From an uncultured Arachnia sp. (lineage in GTDB: Bacteria; Actinomycetota; Actinomycetes; Propionibacteriales; Propionibacteriaceae), in NCBI GenBank assembly GCA_947499145.1, contig CANMNB010000008.1:186001-250000 (forward strand): a stretch of 64,000 nt of DNA, given 5' to 3'. Positions within the stretch are counted from its first letter, which is position 1. The number at the start of each line of letters is the position of its first letter. A program made the position numbers and the translations under genes. This document shows positions 41,601-53,644 of this stretch, piece after piece. The notes below the pieces were generated by a model. It had not been told where the DNA came from, did not search any database, and was given only the letters and a program-made list of their open reading frames with translations.

Positions 41601-42561
41601 GCACCCTCCGCAGGTACTCCCGCGGCTGTGCGATCTCCGGCAGCGTCGGCAGCGTCTCGGGCGACTCGAAGGCGCGCGCCAGCTTCCTCCTGCCGACCCG
41701 GCGGGCGACGGCGCGGCAGAAGGCCAGCCCATCGCGGTACTGCGCGTCCTTGTCGATCGCCGGCCACAGCTTCGCGACGCGTGACGGGGAACCGTCGCGG
41801 CTGAAGGCACGTCGCAGCCGTTTGACGGACTTGACGTGGATGCGCCCGGCCGTGTCGGCGACGTAGTCGGCATGGCCCTCGAGCAGCGTCATGGCGGCGG
41901 TCACCTCGTCGAGCGCCCGGTGTCCGTCCTGGCTCGCGAAGAGGGCGGACAGGCCGCGGCCGGCGGCGAGGTTGCGCACCATGTCCGCTGACCCGACCTC
42001 GTCGCGGGCGATCAGCCGGAGCCGTTCGGAGAGGTGGTCAAGCAGCCAGGGCGCGGCCGAGAACTGCAGGGCGTGGGTCTGCTCGTGGATGGCCACCCAG
42101 AGGCGGAAATCGCGAGGCACGAAGCGGCGGCGACGTTCGAGGTCCACGATGTTGGGAGCGATCAGGTAGAGGGGGCGCTGCTCGGAGAAGGGGTCGAACT
42201 GGCCCAGCAGCCCGCGGCCCACCAGACCCAGCCCCACTCCGGCCGCGGCGCCATGGCCCAGCGCGGACGCCCTGCGCCCCCACCCGGTCCGCTCGGGCAG
42301 GTCAACCGTCGCGAGCATGGCGGCACCAAGGTGGCTGACACCGTCGAGCCAGCCCTGGCGGTCGGTGACCAGCACCGTCGCCGCTGGCTCACCGTCGAGA
42401 TGGCTGAAGCGCTTGGCGAGGTCCCCGGCCCTGCCTGCCAGCTCGTGGAGAGACGCGACGGCTTGGTGCGCCTCGGGACGCGTCACCTCCGGCAGATCAC
42501 CCAGCAGGGTTCCGGCGAGCCGCCCAGCGAGCCGCCAGTCCACACTCGGTCGCGTCTGCAT
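41587..42561 (-). CDS. Zinc-dependent metalloprotease (DUF2342-type)
   Basis: LWVAIHEQTHALQFSAAPWL (HExxH-like HEQTH); LEGHADYV; position between tilS and dacB. Confidence 0.88.
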   Translation of the reverse strand: MQTRPSVDWRLAGRLAGTLLGDLPEVTRPEAHQAVASLHELAGRAGDLAKRFSHLDGEPAATVLVTDRQGWLDGVSHLGAAMLATVDLPERTGWGRRASALGHGAAAGVGLGLVGRGLLGQFDPFSEQRPLYLIAPNIVDLERRRRFVPRDFRLWVAIHEQTHALQFSAAPWLLDHLSERLRLIARDEVGSADMVRNLAAGRGLSALFASQDGHRALDEVTAAMTLLEGHADYVADTAGRIHVKSVKRLRRAFSRDGSPSRVAKLWPAIDKDAQYRDGLAFCRAVARRVGRRKLARAFESPETLPTLPEIAQPREYLRRVHGTA

Positions 42562-43994
42562 CAGCAGCCGCAGTTCGTGACGACGCCGACGCCCTGGTCC
42601 ACCCAGACCCGGCCAGCCCATCCGTCCGGCGAGCCGTTGGTCATGAAGGCGTAGGCGACGGGACGCTGGTCCGCGGTCACCGTCGTGCCTGCCAGCGTGG
42701 CCACGAAGGAGAGCGCGCCGGTCTTGGCCCGCGCGATGCCACGGGCGGGGGCGGCGATGTCGTCGGCGAACCGCTCCCGCAGTGTCCCGGTGGCCCCCGC
42801 GACGGGCAGACCATCCATGACGACGCTGAGCCGCGGCTCCGTGGCGACGTGGCGCATGACGCGCGCGAGCATGCCGGCGGGCACGAGGTTGGAGCGAGAC
42901 AGGCCGGAGGCGTCCCGGATGACGGCCGACTCCTCCCACAACCCCAGCAGCCGGAGTTGCTGTTCCACTGCGGCCACCGAGCCCGCGAAGGTCGCCGGCT
43001 CGTCCGTCGCGAGCGCGAGCTGGAATCCGATGACCTCGGTGAAGGAGTTGTTGGAGCGCAGCATCGCCTGCTCGGCCAGCACGTGCAGGGGCAGGGACTC
43101 CACCCGCGCCAACTCCACACCGGTCGCCTCCGCGGGTACCAGCTCCTCGCCCACCGCGATGCCGGCTTCCCGCAGCTGGGCCGCGAACGTGGTGGTCGCC
43201 AACAGGTCGGGATCGCGGCTCCTGACCCGGGTGGTGGGGTCACGGCCCTCGTCGGCCCAGAGCGCCGTGATGGGCGTGACCTGGTCCCGGTAGTTCTCCG
43301 GCCAGGTGTCGTTCCAGCCGTCGTCGACGAAAAGCGTGGAGTCGTAGCCAAGCGTCACCGACGTCGTCCCCTCGGCCTGCAGCGCCTCGGCGGTGAGGCC
43401 CGCCAGCTCGCGCAGCGACGGAGGCGCTGGGTAGGTCCCCGGATCGACGGGCTCGCTGGTCAGCAGCGGGTCACCGCCACCGACGAGCACGAGGCGCCCC
43501 GGCTCGGGCGCGAGCACCCGGGTGGCGAACGTCTCCGACCCGTCGAACGCGCTGAGGGCCGCAGCGACGGTGAGCAGCTTCGTGGTGGAGGCCGGGATCA
43601 GCGGCTGGTCCGCGGCGGAGGCCGACAGCACCTCCCCCGTGGCGAGGTCGACGACGGACCACGCGGTGGTCACCTGCGCGCCCTCGGCCGCGCGCAGCGC
43701 CGTGGTGTCGAGGGCCTGCAGCCGCTCCTGCAGGACCGCCATGGCGGGCGGCGGCCCCTCCTCGAGCGGCTCGGCCGCGGCGATGACCCCGGTCCCGATG
43801 GGCGGGGAGGCCGGGGGGCTCGGGGGCGGTGAGAGCAGCGTCGGCGGAACCGTCGAGGCGACGCCCGTCACCTCGAGGCCCAGGGCGCGCATGGCGGGGC
43901 GGAAGGCCACAGCCCCGGCGAACCCGACGGCGAGCACCAGGCCGACCACGAGCCACGCCCACAGCGCCCGATCCGCTCGGGTTGAACTCTTCAT
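42561..43994 (-). CDS. dacB: D-alanyl-D-alanine carboxypeptidase/endopeptidase (PBP4 family)
   Basis: [18 protein letters not shown] Sxx[30 protein letters not shown]. Confidence 0.93.
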   Translation of the reverse strand: MKSSTRADRALWAWLVVGLVLAVGFAGAVAFRPAMRALGLEVTGVASTVPPTLLSPPPSPPASPPIGTGVIAAAEPLEEGPPPAMAVLQERLQALDTTALRAAEGAQVTTAWSVVDLATGEVLSASAADQPLIPASTTKLLTVAAALSAFDGSETFATRVLAPEPGRLVLVGGGDPLLTSEPVDPGTYPAPPSLRELAGLTAEALQAEGTTSVTLGYDSTLFVDDGWNDTWPENYRDQVTPITALWADEGRDPTTRVRSRDPDLLATTTFAAQLREAGIAVGEELVPAEATGVELARVESLPLHVLAEQAMLRSNNSFTEVIGFQLALATDEPATFAGSVAAVEQQLRLLGLWEESAVIRDASGLSRSNLVPAGMLARVMRHVATEPRLSVVMDGLPVAGATGTLRERFADDIAAPARGIARAKTGALSFVATLAGTTVTADQRPVAYAFMTNGSPDGWAGRVWVDQGVGVVTNCGC

Positions 43995-44065
43995 GCACGC
44001 TCCAGACGCGGTATTGTGCTGGTCATCGCCCCATCGGGCCACCCCCAATCATAGGAGCGCGAGCT

Positions 44066-44629
44066 GTGAGTGAAGACGTGGTAGAGAGCATCGAGCTCAT
44101 CACCGACGAGCGCAAGGTGCTCTTCGACGTGACAGTCGAGATCCCCAAGGGCACCAAGAACAAGTACGAGATGGACCACAACACCGGCCGCATCCGACTC
44201 GACCGCACCCTCTTCACCTCCACGCAGTACCCCTACGACTACGGGTTCATCGAGGGCACCCTGGGTCAGGACGGGGATCCCCTGGACGCCATGGTGATAG
44301 GCGCCGAGCCCACGTTCCCCGGATGCCTCATCGAGTGCTACGCCGTCGCGATGTTCCGCATGAAGGACGAGATGGGCGGCGACGACAAGGTGCTGTGCGT
44401 CCCCACCGCCGACACCCGCCGCAAGCACATGCGCGATCTGGGTGACGTGCCCGAGCACATGCTCCTCGAGATCGAGCACTTCTTCTCGGTCTACAAGGAC
44501 CTCGAACCCGGCAAGTCCGTCGAGGGCGCCACCTGGGTGGGCGAGCAGGAGGCGGAGGAAGAGGTCAAGGCGTCCTTCGACCGCGCGAAGGGCACCCCCT
44601 ACGAGCACCACACCGGCCAGCATCACTGA
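44066..44629 (+). CDS. ppa: Inorganic pyrophosphatase
   Basis: [44 protein letters not shown]. Confidence 0.97.
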   Translation: MSEDVVESIELITDERKVLFDVTVEIPKGTKNKYEMDHNTGRIRLDRTLFTSTQYPYDYGFIEGTLGQDGDPLDAMVIGAEPTFPGCLIECYAVAMFRMKDEMGGDDKVLCVPTADTRRKHMRDLGDVPEHMLLEIEHFFSVYKDLEPGKSVEGATWVGEQEAEEEVKASFDRAKGTPYEHHTGQHH

Positions 44630-44637
44630 ACTGCCGC

Positions 44638-44653
44638 ACCCCGTCACCGGGGT
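44638..44653 (+). terminator. Hairpin after ppa (ACCCCG-TCAC-CGGGGT)
   Basis: Perfect 6-bp stem, 4-nt loop, 8 nt after the stop; followed by a second inverted repeat CCCGGCC/GGCCGGG. Confidence 0.4.
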
Positions 44654-44741
44654 CCGCTTTCCCTCACCCGTCCCGGCCGACTCCGGCTGGCCGGGGGACG
44701 TCGCTGATGCCCGGACACCCATCGCCCGTGATCCCGACGCC

Positions 44742-45473
44742 GTGCGCACGCTCGCGGACGCAGCCCAGTCGGTCAGCGAGTTGGCCGCCCGGGTCAGCGT
44801 CTGCCGCGCCTGCCCCCGTCTGGTGGCCTGGCGCGAGGACGTCGCCGTGGAGAAGCGCGCGGCCTTCCGCGGCCAGCCCTACTGGGGGCGCCCCGCGGCC
44901 AGCTTCGGCGACGAGCAGCCACGGATGCTCATCGTGGGATTGGCCCCGGCCGCCCACGGGGCCAACCGCACCGGGCGCATGTTCACCGGCGACCGCAGCG
45001 GAGACTGGCTCTATGCCGCCCTGCACCGCGCCGGCCTGGCCTCGCAGCCCGACAGCACCCACGCCGGCGACGGATTGACCCTGCGGGGCGTTCGGATCGC
45101 CGCCGCGGTCCACTGCGCCCCGCCCGCCAATGCCCCGACAACCGAGGAGAAAGCGACCTGCGCCCCGTGGCTCGACAGGGAGCTGGCCCTCCTCGCACCC
45201 GGGCTCGACGGCGTCCTCGCCCTCGGCGGGATCGGCTGGACGGCGGCGCTGCAGGCAGCCCGCCGCCTCGGCTGGGCCGTGCCCCGTCCCGCCCCACGGT
45301 TCGGCCATGGAGTCATCGCCGAACTCGCCACGACCAGCGGCCGGAGGGTTCGACTGGTCGGCTGCTATCACGTCAGCCAGCAGAACACCTTCACCGGCAA
45401 GCTCACCGAGGCGATGCTCGATGACGCCATCGTGCGCTGCTCGGGCACACTGGGGCCATGCCGTCCTACCTGA
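44742..45473 (+). CDS. Uracil-DNA glycosylase superfamily (family 5/UdgB-like); start uncertain
   Basis: [41 protein letters not shown]. Confidence 0.82.
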   Translation: MRTLADAAQSVSELAARVSVCRACPRLVAWREDVAVEKRAAFRGQPYWGRPAASFGDEQPRMLIVGLAPAAHGANRTGRMFTGDRSGDWLYAALHRAGLASQPDSTHAGDGLTLRGVRIAAAVHCAPPANAPTTEEKATCAPWLDRELALLAPGLDGVLALGGIGWTAALQAARRLGWAVPRPAPRFGHGVIAELATTSGRRVRLVGCYHVSQQNTFTGKLTEAMLDDAIVRCSGTLGPCRPT

Positions 45474-46456
45474 TGCTGCGCAACCCGTCCGCCAACCGCG
45501 TCTATGCCGGTTCGTCGGGCACATTGAGCGCGGCGGAGCTGAGGATCTGCCTCCCCCACGTCTCGGACGTCCGTGACGTCTCCGTCGCCGGAGTGGGCTA
45601 CCTGGCGTTCGACGCGGCACCGCTCCGCGAGGGCGACCTGGCCGCGCTGGCTGGTCAGTCATCGGCTTTCGCCCTGTTCCAGGACGAGGGCGAACTCCTG
45701 CTGCCCATCGCCATGCCGGATACCGACCGGCTGGACGACGACCTGGTCACGATCCCCAAGTATCAGGGCAAGACCAACGAGCAGTTCACCCGGCTCCTGC
45801 TCAACGTAACGCTGGCGGCCGTCGCCCGACCGGCCAGCGGCCGCCGCCAAGTGCTCGACCCGATGGCCGGCCGCGGGACGACGCTGTCCACCGCGTGGCT
45901 CGCCGGGCACGACGCCTACGGAGTTGAGATCGACTCGAAGGCGTTCGAGCAGATGGTGGCGTTCTACAAGACCTGGCTGCGTCGCAAGCGCCTCAAGCAC
46001 ACCGCAGACGTCTCCCCCGTCCGCCGCGACGGGAAGTCCGTCGGCAAACGGTTCGACGCCAGCGTCACGGCACGAGACGAGAAGCTCTCCCTGACCGTGT
46101 TCACCGGTGACACCCGCTCCTCCGCCGAGCTGTTCGGGAAGAAGAGGTTCGACGCCGTTGTCGTCGACGCCCCGTACGGCGTGGTGCACGGTTCCTCGAG
46201 CGACGTCAGGGGCGGCGCGCGCGACCGCACCCCCGGCGGCCTCCTCGCCCAGGCCATCGGCGTCTGGGCAGGGCAACTGGTGCACGGCGGGGCGCTTGGC
46301 ATCTCCTGGAACACCCTGTCACTGCCGCGCGAGGAGTTGGCCGACCTCGTGGCCCGGGCCGGCCTCGAGGCCCTCGAGGGAGGACCGTGGGAGGACTTCG
46401 CGCACCGCGTCGACTCCTCCATCCGTCGTGACGTGCTCGTGGCCACCAAGGCCTGA
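45458..46456 (+). CDS. TRM11-like SAM-dependent methyltransferase
   Basis: [31 protein letters not shown] motif; [13 protein letters not shown]-type motif. Confidence 0.78.
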   Translation: MPSYLMLRNPSANRVYAGSSGTLSAAELRICLPHVSDVRDVSVAGVGYLAFDAAPLREGDLAALAGQSSAFALFQDEGELLLPIAMPDTDRLDDDLVTIPKYQGKTNEQFTRLLLNVTLAAVARPASGRRQVLDPMAGRGTTLSTAWLAGHDAYGVEIDSKAFEQMVAFYKTWLRRKRLKHTADVSPVRRDGKSVGKRFDASVTARDEKLSLTVFTGDTRSSAELFGKKRFDAVVVDAPYGVVHGSSSDVRGGARDRTPGGLLAQAIGVWAGQLVHGGALGISWNTLSLPREELADLVARAGLEALEGGPWEDFAHRVDSSIRRDVLVATKA

Positions 46457-46480
46457 CCGCCGGCTGGGTAGGCTGGGCCC

Positions 46481-47002
46481 GTGCGACGACTGGTACTCAT
46501 GCGGCATGCCAAGACCGAGAGCAACAACCCCCAGGGCGACAAGGCCAGGGAACTCCTCCCACGGGGCGTCCAGGACGCCCAGGAGGTGGGAACCCAACTC
46601 GCAGGCCTGGGGCTCCAGTACGCCCTGGTCTCCTCGAGCACCCGCACCCGACAGACCTTCCACGCGCTGGGGCTCGACGTTCCCGCCGAGTTCCAGGACG
46701 CCTTGTACTACGACGGCTCCGACACCATGCTGCAGCGGATCTCTGAGGTCGACGACGACGTGACCGGACTCCTCGTCGTGGGGCACTCGCCGACGATCCC
46801 GGACCTCAGCGCCCGGCTCTCCTGGGCCAGCAACCCCAAGGAGGCGGACGCGCTCCAGTGCTGGTTCCCCACCGCCGCCTTCGCCGAATTCACGTTCGAG
46901 GGTTCCTGGGCTGAGCTCGACCTCGACGATCTCGGGCACATCTCCCTGCAGCGCATCGAGCGCGTGGGGTCGAAGCCTGCCGGCGGCATCACCTGCGCCT
47001 GA
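46481..47002 (+). CDS. Phosphohistidine phosphatase SixA-like
   Basis: LVLMRHAKTESNN RHxK; LLVVGHSPTI. Confidence 0.88.
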   Translation: MRRLVLMRHAKTESNNPQGDKARELLPRGVQDAQEVGTQLAGLGLQYALVSSSTRTRQTFHALGLDVPAEFQDALYYDGSDTMLQRISEVDDDVTGLLVVGHSPTIPDLSARLSWASNPKEADALQCWFPTAAFAEFTFEGSWAELDLDDLGHISLQRIERVGSKPAGGITCA

Positions 47003-47010
47003 GGCCCCCC

Positions 47011-47026
47011 GTCACGCAACTGGAAC
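47011..47026 (+). promoter_or_regulatory. GlnR-like box upstream of amtB (GTCAC-N6-GGAAC)
   Basis: gTnAC-N6-GnAAC pattern 66 bp before the amtB start, followed by GTGAC and GTTAC half-sites. Confidence 0.35.
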
Positions 47027-47091
47027 CGTGACACCACTGGCCGTTACCTGACGGCGCCCGGGACGAAACGCGACGGGCGTTGGATGAGGCC

Positions 47092-48416
<1,325 letters not shown>

Positions 48417-48420
<4 letters not shown>

Positions 48421-48755
48421 GACTCGTCACGGCCATCGTCCAGCCCACCATGCTCAACGCCGTCCAGGTCGCCCTCGCCCAGCACGGCATCGCCGGCATG
48501 ACGGTCACCGAGTGCGCGGGCTACGCCCGACAGCGCGGGCACCGGGAGGTGTACCGGGGGGCCGAGTACACCATCGACTTCATCACCAAGGCGAAGATCG
48601 AGGTGCTCGTGGCCGAGGAGGACGCCCAGGAGGTGATCGAGGTGATCGTCGCCTCCGCGAGGACGGGATCCGTCGGCGACGGGAAGGTGTGGTCCACGCC
48701 CGTCGAGCAGGTGGTGCGGATCCGTACTGGGGAGACGGGAGCCGAGGCGATCTAG
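48417..48755 (+). CDS. glnB: Nitrogen regulatory protein PII
   Basis: GMTVTECAGYARQRGHREVYRGAEYTIDFITKAKIEVLV T-loop; ATGA overlap with amtB. Confidence 0.95.
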
Positions 48756-48771
48756 TTCACGCGCCACGCGA

Positions 48772-48808
48772 AGAGCGCCCCGTCCGACGAACTCGGGCGG
48801 GGCGCTCT
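48772..48808. terminator. Bidirectional intrinsic-like terminator between glnB and the HU gene
   Basis: AGAGCGCCCCG ... CGGGGCGCTCT perfect 11-bp stem between convergent genes. Confidence 0.75.
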
Positions 48809-48824
48809 GCTCACGCGTGTGCGG

Positions 48825-49109
48825 TCACTTGCCGGAGACGGCAGCCTTCAGCTTGGAGCCGGCGGACAGCTTGACGGAGTGGCCGGCGGGGATGTCGATG
48901 CTCTCGCCGGTCTGCGGGTTGCGGCCGGTGCGAGCGGCGCGGCTGGTGCGCTCGACGGAGAGCCAACCGGGGACGGTGACCTTCTCGCCGGCGGCGACCT
49001 GCTCGGTGAAGACCTCGAAGAGGGCGTCGAGGACGTCGTTGACTGCGGACTGCGAGCTACCGGACTTCTCGGCAACGGCGGCGACGAGTTCCTTGCGGTT
49101 CATGGTCAT
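48825..49109 (-). CDS. HU family DNA-binding protein
   Basis: MNRKELVAAVAEKSGSSQSAVNDVLDALF...RTGRNPQTGESIDIPAGHSVKLSAGSKLK. Confidence 0.96.
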   Translation of the reverse strand: MTMNRKELVAAVAEKSGSSQSAVNDVLDALFEVFTEQVAAGEKVTVPGWLSVERTSRAARTGRNPQTGESIDIPAGHSVKLSAGSKLKAAVSGK

Positions 49110-49251
49110 AGGTGTATTCACTCCTGACGTGTGGGGTCCTTGTTGGAATCGGACCGGGCCGGACGTGTTCCGGCCCAACTCTTGAGGAAACTACCACCTA
49201 CGGGGTGCGCAGCCGCAACATCCGCCGCGTGTTTCCGGGGTTTTCGGGGCT

Positions 49252-50604
49252 TCAGGCGCTGTTGCGGGCCACCTGGGAGGCAACCTCCTGAGCTGATCGC
49301 ACCGCGCCCTCCATGTAGCCGTTGAAGCGCGAGGAGTACTCGGCTCCGGCCCAGAACAGCCGTCCCTCGTGTTGGGCCAGCACCGGGCCGTTGGAGGTCC
49401 AGATGCCCGGCGCGAAGTGGGCACCGTGGCAACCGCCGGTGAAGCGCTCCGCGCTCCAGTCCCGTTCGATGTAGGCCTGCGGGGCCGCGGCGACGTCCCC
49501 GAACATCGCCACGGCGCTGTCGGTGAAGGCCCGCTGGCGCAGGGAGATGGAGCGCTGCGCGAGTGAGGCCGCGTCGGCGCCCTCGAAGAAGCCCATCAGC
49601 ACGCCGCGACCGTCGTCGTCGGCCGAGGTGTCGAACGTCACGCGCACGGGACCGCTGTCCGCGCTGGACTGGCCGGAAAGGCCCTCGGCACGCCAGAACG
49701 GCCGGTCGTAGATGAGGTAGGCCTTGATCACGTTGCCGGCGGCGACCTTGTCCGCCGCCTCGGCGCGCCAGACGGGAAGCGCGGGCTCGTGTTCCAGTGC
49801 GACGGCGAGCCGCGGCGGGAGCGTCGAGATGACGTACCGGGCGTCGATCCGTTCCCCGTCCTCCAGGACGAGGGTGGCATGGTCGTCGCCGTGCTCGACC
49901 CCGGCCACGATCGCTCCCAGCCGGACGATCTCGCCGAGGCCGTCAGCCATGGCCTGCGCCAGCGCGAACATCCCCCCGTCGACCCGCACCTGGTTGAGTC
50001 CGCCGTTGCTGGCGAGCATCGACTCGAGGTTGGGGCCGGAGTTGACCTGGTAGAGACCCTCGAGGAGCGTCTCGCCCGGGGACATGGGACCGAATGCGGC
50101 GCGGTAGACCTCCTCGAACCGGCGCTGGGCGCCCTTGGTGCGAAGGTTGGTGCTCACCCATCGGCGAAGATCCTGGCCCAGCCACAGGTGGTTGGCCTGG
50201 GACCACGCCTGGTCGGTGCGCAGCCGCTCGGCGAGGCGTCGTAGACGCAGCAGACCCTGACCGAGGTCGGAAACCTCGAACGGGGTCAGTTCGTCCTCAT
50301 CGTCACCGGAGGCCCCGGGGACCTGGAGGGACTTGCCACGCAGCCGGACGAGGAGGTTGCCCTTGGCGGGGGACTCGACGGTCTCGAGGCCGAACTCGTG
50401 CACGAGATCGAGGATGGCGTCGTGGCCGGCACCGATCCACTGGCCGCCCAACTCCACGGTCTCTCCGGCGACCTCGCCGTTCTCGACGCGTCCACCGACG
50501 CGGTCCCGGGCCTCGAGGACGACGACGTCCAGACCGCGCCTGACCAGGTCACGGGCAGCGGTCAACCCCGCCAGACCTGCTCCGATGATGGCGCAGTCGT
50601 ACAT
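49252..50604 (-). CDS. Flavin monoamine oxidase-like FAD-dependent oxidoreductase
   Basis: DCAIIGAGLAGLTAARDLVRRGLDVVVLEARDRVGGR; FTGGCHGAHFAPGIW; LFWAGAEYSSRFNGYMEGAVRSA. Confidence 0.9.
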   Translation of the reverse strand: MYDCAIIGAGLAGLTAARDLVRRGLDVVVLEARDRVGGRVENGEVAGETVELGGQWIGAGHDAILDLVHEFGLETVESPAKGNLLVRLRGKSLQVPGASGDDEDELTPFEVSDLGQGLLRLRRLAERLRTDQAWSQANHLWLGQDLRRWVSTNLRTKGAQRRFEEVYRAAFGPMSPGETLLEGLYQVNSGPNLESMLASNGGLNQVRVDGGMFALAQAMADGLGEIVRLGAIVAGVEHGDDHATLVLEDGERIDARYVISTLPPRLAVALEHEPALPVWRAEAADKVAAGNVIKAYLIYDRPFWRAEGLSGQSSADSGPVRVTFDTSADDDGRGVLMGFFEGADAASLAQRSISLRQRAFTDSAVAMFGDVAAAPQAYIERDWSAERFTGGCHGAHFAPGIWTSNGPVLAQHEGRLFWAGAEYSSRFNGYMEGAVRSAQEVASQVARNSA

Positions 50605-50980
50605 GTCCCCTCCTCGACGAACCGTGTGGCGACAGCAGACGTCGCCTCGTCCCACCACACTACAAGGGGCGTTTCGGGCCCCTCGCACCGCCCCGGACAA
50701 GGAGGGAGCCCGCACGCGGCGGGAGCGGCTTTGCCACTGCCGGACGTACCTGAAGGGGGCCGGATCGGCGGCGGCAAGGACACTATGTCCTCGGCTTGCA
50801 CGATCGCGCCCCTCCTGGGCACGCATCAGTCTCGCGCACGCGGCAGCCTCGGTTGCACGCCGAAGAGCGATCATGTGTGGGGACGGCACCCGCTTCGGAA
50901 CGCCGGCCAACAAGACGAGATCCCAGGCGTCGAGGCCTCGTCCCAGAGGCAGGCCGGGGCCGAAAGCCTCCGGGGTGGTA

Positions 50981-51056
50981 TGGAGCCGCCCACGGGAATC
51001 GAACCCGTGACCTACGCTTTACGAGAGCGTCGCTCTGCCTACTGAGCTAGGGCGGC
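50981..51056 (-). tRNA. tRNA-Thr (anticodon CGT), CCA encoded
   Basis: Reverse strand GCCGCCCTAGCTCAGTAGGCAGAGCGACGCTCTCGTAAAGCGTAGGTCACGGGTTCGATTCCCGTGGGCGGCTCCA folds as a complete cloverleaf; loop CTCGTAA. Confidence 0.95.
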
Positions 51057-51066
51057 GGACGGGAAG

Positions 51067-51097
51067 ACTATAGCCGGGCCCCCCGGGATCCGTGAAA
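51067..51097 (-). promoter_or_regulatory. Candidate promoter for tRNA-Thr (-10 TATAGT, weak -35 TTTCAC)
   Basis: Reverse strand TTTCAC-N19-TATAGT ending 11 nt before the tRNA 5' end. Confidence 0.4.
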
Positions 51098-51102
51098 CCA
51101 GG

Positions 51103-52755
51103 TCAGGTGCACGTGGTCTGGTCGTCGGGCACGTCGCCGTCAACGAGGTAGCTCCCGACGACGTCGCTCACGCACTCGTTGCCGCCGGTCACTGCCCCAT
51201 GACCGGCGCCGTCGTAGGTGAGCAGGATGCCCGATTCAAGCTGCTCCGCCATTGAGACGGCGTGCTCGTAGGGCGTTGCGGAGTCTCCCGTCGTCCCGAC
51301 GACGAGGATCGGGGGCGCGCCCTCAGCGGTGAGCTTCAGGTAGGGCGCCGAGTCCGCGGTCCAGCGCTCGCACACCAGGTCGATGCCCATGTTGGTCGCG
51401 AAGATCGGGGACTTGGAGACCATGCGGCCCCATTCCTGGTACGCGCTCCTGACTCCCTCGTCGGCCCAGTCGGCGCACCGGGTGGCGGGGAAGGCGAAGG
51501 CGACGGTCTCGTAGGACGCCGGGCCGCGTCCGTTCAGCTGGTCGGCGGCGCTCAGGAGATCGCCGGCCCGGCCCTCCATGGCGTCGCCGAGGACGAAGGT
51601 GAGCCCGGGGTAGGCCTCCTCGTCGGCGTAGAGGAAGAACGCGACTCCGGTGGTGGCGAGCGACTGTGTCAGCTCCCTGTCACCGACCGAGATCGGACTC
51701 TCGTCCAGGCCCGCGAGGAACTCGGCGATCTCGGCAAGGACCGCCTCGGCGTCATCGCCGAACGTGCAGCGGTCCTCCGCTGCGCACCACTCGGCGTACG
51801 CGCGGAGTGCCCGCTCGAAGCCCTCGGCCTGCGAGACGGTCTCCTCGTCGTCGGTGATGTCGACGGCGGCATCGAGCACCATGCGCCCCACCCGGTCGGG
51901 GAACAGCTCGGCGTAAACGGCACCGACGTAGGTGCCGTACGAGACCCCGAAGTAGTTGAGGGCCTCGGCACCCAGGAGGTGGCGCAGCAGGTCGAGATCG
52001 CGCACGTTCTCGATGGTGGTGAGGTGGTCGAGCAGGGCTCCGGAGGCGTCGCGGCAGTCCTGGGCGAAGGTGGTCCAGCCGTCCAGGAGAGCTTCCTCCT
52101 CGCCGGCGTCGTCGGGCGAGCCGTCGAGTCCGTAGACCGCGTCGGTCTCGCGGGTCTCGCCACACTCGACGGTGGTGGACTGGCCCGTCCCGCGTGGATC
52201 CCACCCGACCAGGTCGTAGCCCTGCCAGTAGTCCGCGCCGAGACCGGCCGCGAAGTCCTGGCCCCCGAACCCCGGTCCCCCCGGGTTCACGAACAGCGGC
52301 CCCCGGGACCCGTCCGTCGAGGGCACGCGTCGCATCGCGATGTCGATGGCCGCGCGTGACGGATCTTCCCAGTCGAGGGGCACCTGCACCGTGGCACACT
52401 CGTGCTCGCCGCAGGCCTCCCACGCCACGGACTGGCTCCAGTAACCGGTCAGGTCCTCGCTCGGGGCCTCATCCAGCAGGACCTCGGGGTCCGGCGCCTC
52501 GTAGTCGAGTTGGCGATCAGGATTGCGTGGCTCGCGGTCCGGCCATGTCTCGTGTTCCTCGACCGGGACAAGGGGAACGCCCGGCTGTGGTCCCTCCTCG
52601 TCGACGCTGGGCGCGGGCTGCTCCTGCGACGGCGTCGGCACGGGCTGGTCCTGGGGGCGGCCGCCGACCATGCCGAAAGCGAAGAAGGAGACGACCAGGG
52701 CGACGGCGATCGCGATCAGGATCCACTGTGCTTTGTCGATCCTGTCACGCTCCAT
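51103..52755 (-). CDS. Alpha/beta hydrolase, tripeptidyl aminopeptidase (SlpD/TAP-like)
   Basis: LFVNPGGPGFGGQDFA; YFGVSYGTYVGAVYAELFPDRV GxSxG; TAP-like C-terminus GAGHGAVTGGNECV. Confidence 0.9.
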   Translation of the reverse strand: MERDRIDKAQWILIAIAVALVVSFFAFGMVGGRPQDQPVPTPSQEQPAPSVDEEGPQPGVPLVPVEEHETWPDREPRNPDRQLDYEAPDPEVLLDEAPSEDLTGYWSQSVAWEACGEHECATVQVPLDWEDPSRAAIDIAMRRVPSTDGSRGPLFVNPGGPGFGGQDFAAGLGADYWQGYDLVGWDPRGTGQSTTVECGETRETDAVYGLDGSPDDAGEEEALLDGWTTFAQDCRDASGALLDHLTTIENVRDLDLLRHLLGAEALNYFGVSYGTYVGAVYAELFPDRVGRMVLDAAVDITDDEETVSQAEGFERALRAYAEWCAAEDRCTFGDDAEAVLAEIAEFLAGLDESPISVGDRELTQSLATTGVAFFLYADEEAYPGLTFVLGDAMEGRAGDLLSAADQLNGRGPASYETVAFAFPATRCADWADEGVRSAYQEWGRMVSKSPIFATNMGIDLVCERWTADSAPYLKLTAEGAPPILVVGTTGDSATPYEHAVSMAEQLESGILLTYDGAGHGAVTGGNECVSDVVGSYLVDGDVPDDQTTCT

Positions 52756-53591
52756 CAAGAGGGTCCCTCCGCCTGCACCGGTTGCTGTCGAACCGACCGT
52801 AGGGCCAGCAGGGGGCAGGTGATCACGCCGCCCGCGGTGCGGACGGTCACGGCGTCCTTGAGCGCGGCGTGGGCGACCACGCGTCCGGGTCCCTCCTCGG
52901 TCAGCACGGTGGCACCGACGGCGGGGGCGCGGGACCGGAAGTCCGCGTACAGGGGGTGCTCGAACGCCAGGCAGCACAGCAGGCGGCCGCAGGCGCCGGC
53001 GATTTGGAGAGGATTGGCCGCGAGTCCCTGGTCCGAGGCATGCCGCGAGGTGACCGGCGGGTCGTCGGAGAGGAAGTTGGCGCAGCACAGGTCGCGACCA
53101 CAGTTGCCGACGGACCCGGACATGCGCGCAGCGTCCCGGGGGGACACCTGGCGGAGGTCCACCCGCGAGCCGAGGGCGCGCGCGAGCTCGCCCACCAGCG
53201 TCCGGAAGTCCACGCGGCCCGGCGCGGTGAAGTAGACCACGCTCAGTTTGTCGACGCCGTCGGTCGGTCGGGAGACGAAGTCGGTGCCCACGATCTTCAT
53301 GGGCAGCCCCTGCCGGGCGATGAGAGCAGCAGCGACGTCCCGGATCCGGACCCGCTGTCGTCGGTGCTCCGCGTCGCGGCGCACATCATCCTCCGACGCG
53401 CGGCCCAGACAGACCGGCACTGCGGTCCGGGAGCCAGCTGAGCGGCGCGGCGCCCAGACGCAGCGCGCCACCACCGGGCCGTCGTCGGTCGGGTACAGCA
53501 CCCAATCCCCGACCGCGTACTCGACGCCGTCAGGGTCCAAGTAGTGCAGGGCTCCGTGCTCCTCGAACGTCACGGCCATGAGCTCGGCCAT
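52755..53591 (-). CDS. PSP1/RicT-family protein
   Basis: KLSVVYFTAPGRVDFRTLVGELARAL; GNCGRDLCCANFL; CGRLLCCLAFEHPLY; located next to holB/tmk. Confidence 0.92.
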   Translation of the reverse strand: MAELMAVTFEEHGALHYLDPDGVEYAVGDWVLYPTDDGPVVARCVWAPRRSAGSRTAVPVCLGRASEDDVRRDAEHRRQRVRIRDVAAALIARQGLPMKIVGTDFVSRPTDGVDKLSVVYFTAPGRVDFRTLVGELARALGSRVDLRQVSPRDAARMSGSVGNCGRDLCCANFLSDDPPVTSRHASDQGLAANPLQIAGACGRLLCCLAFEHPLYADFRSRAPAVGATVLTEEGPGRVVAHAALKDAVTVRTAGGVITCPLLALRSVRQQPVQAEGPS

Positions 53592-53644
53592 GACGTGAGC
53601 CTACCCGCGGGTCCTTCGACCCGGCCGGGCGGCCCCTCCGATAC

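Noticed and set aside
50398-51045. ORF ending ...GMEPPTGIEPVTYALRERRSAY
   Set aside because: The tail is a known type of artefact: translation across an antisense tRNA gene (tRNA-Thr here).
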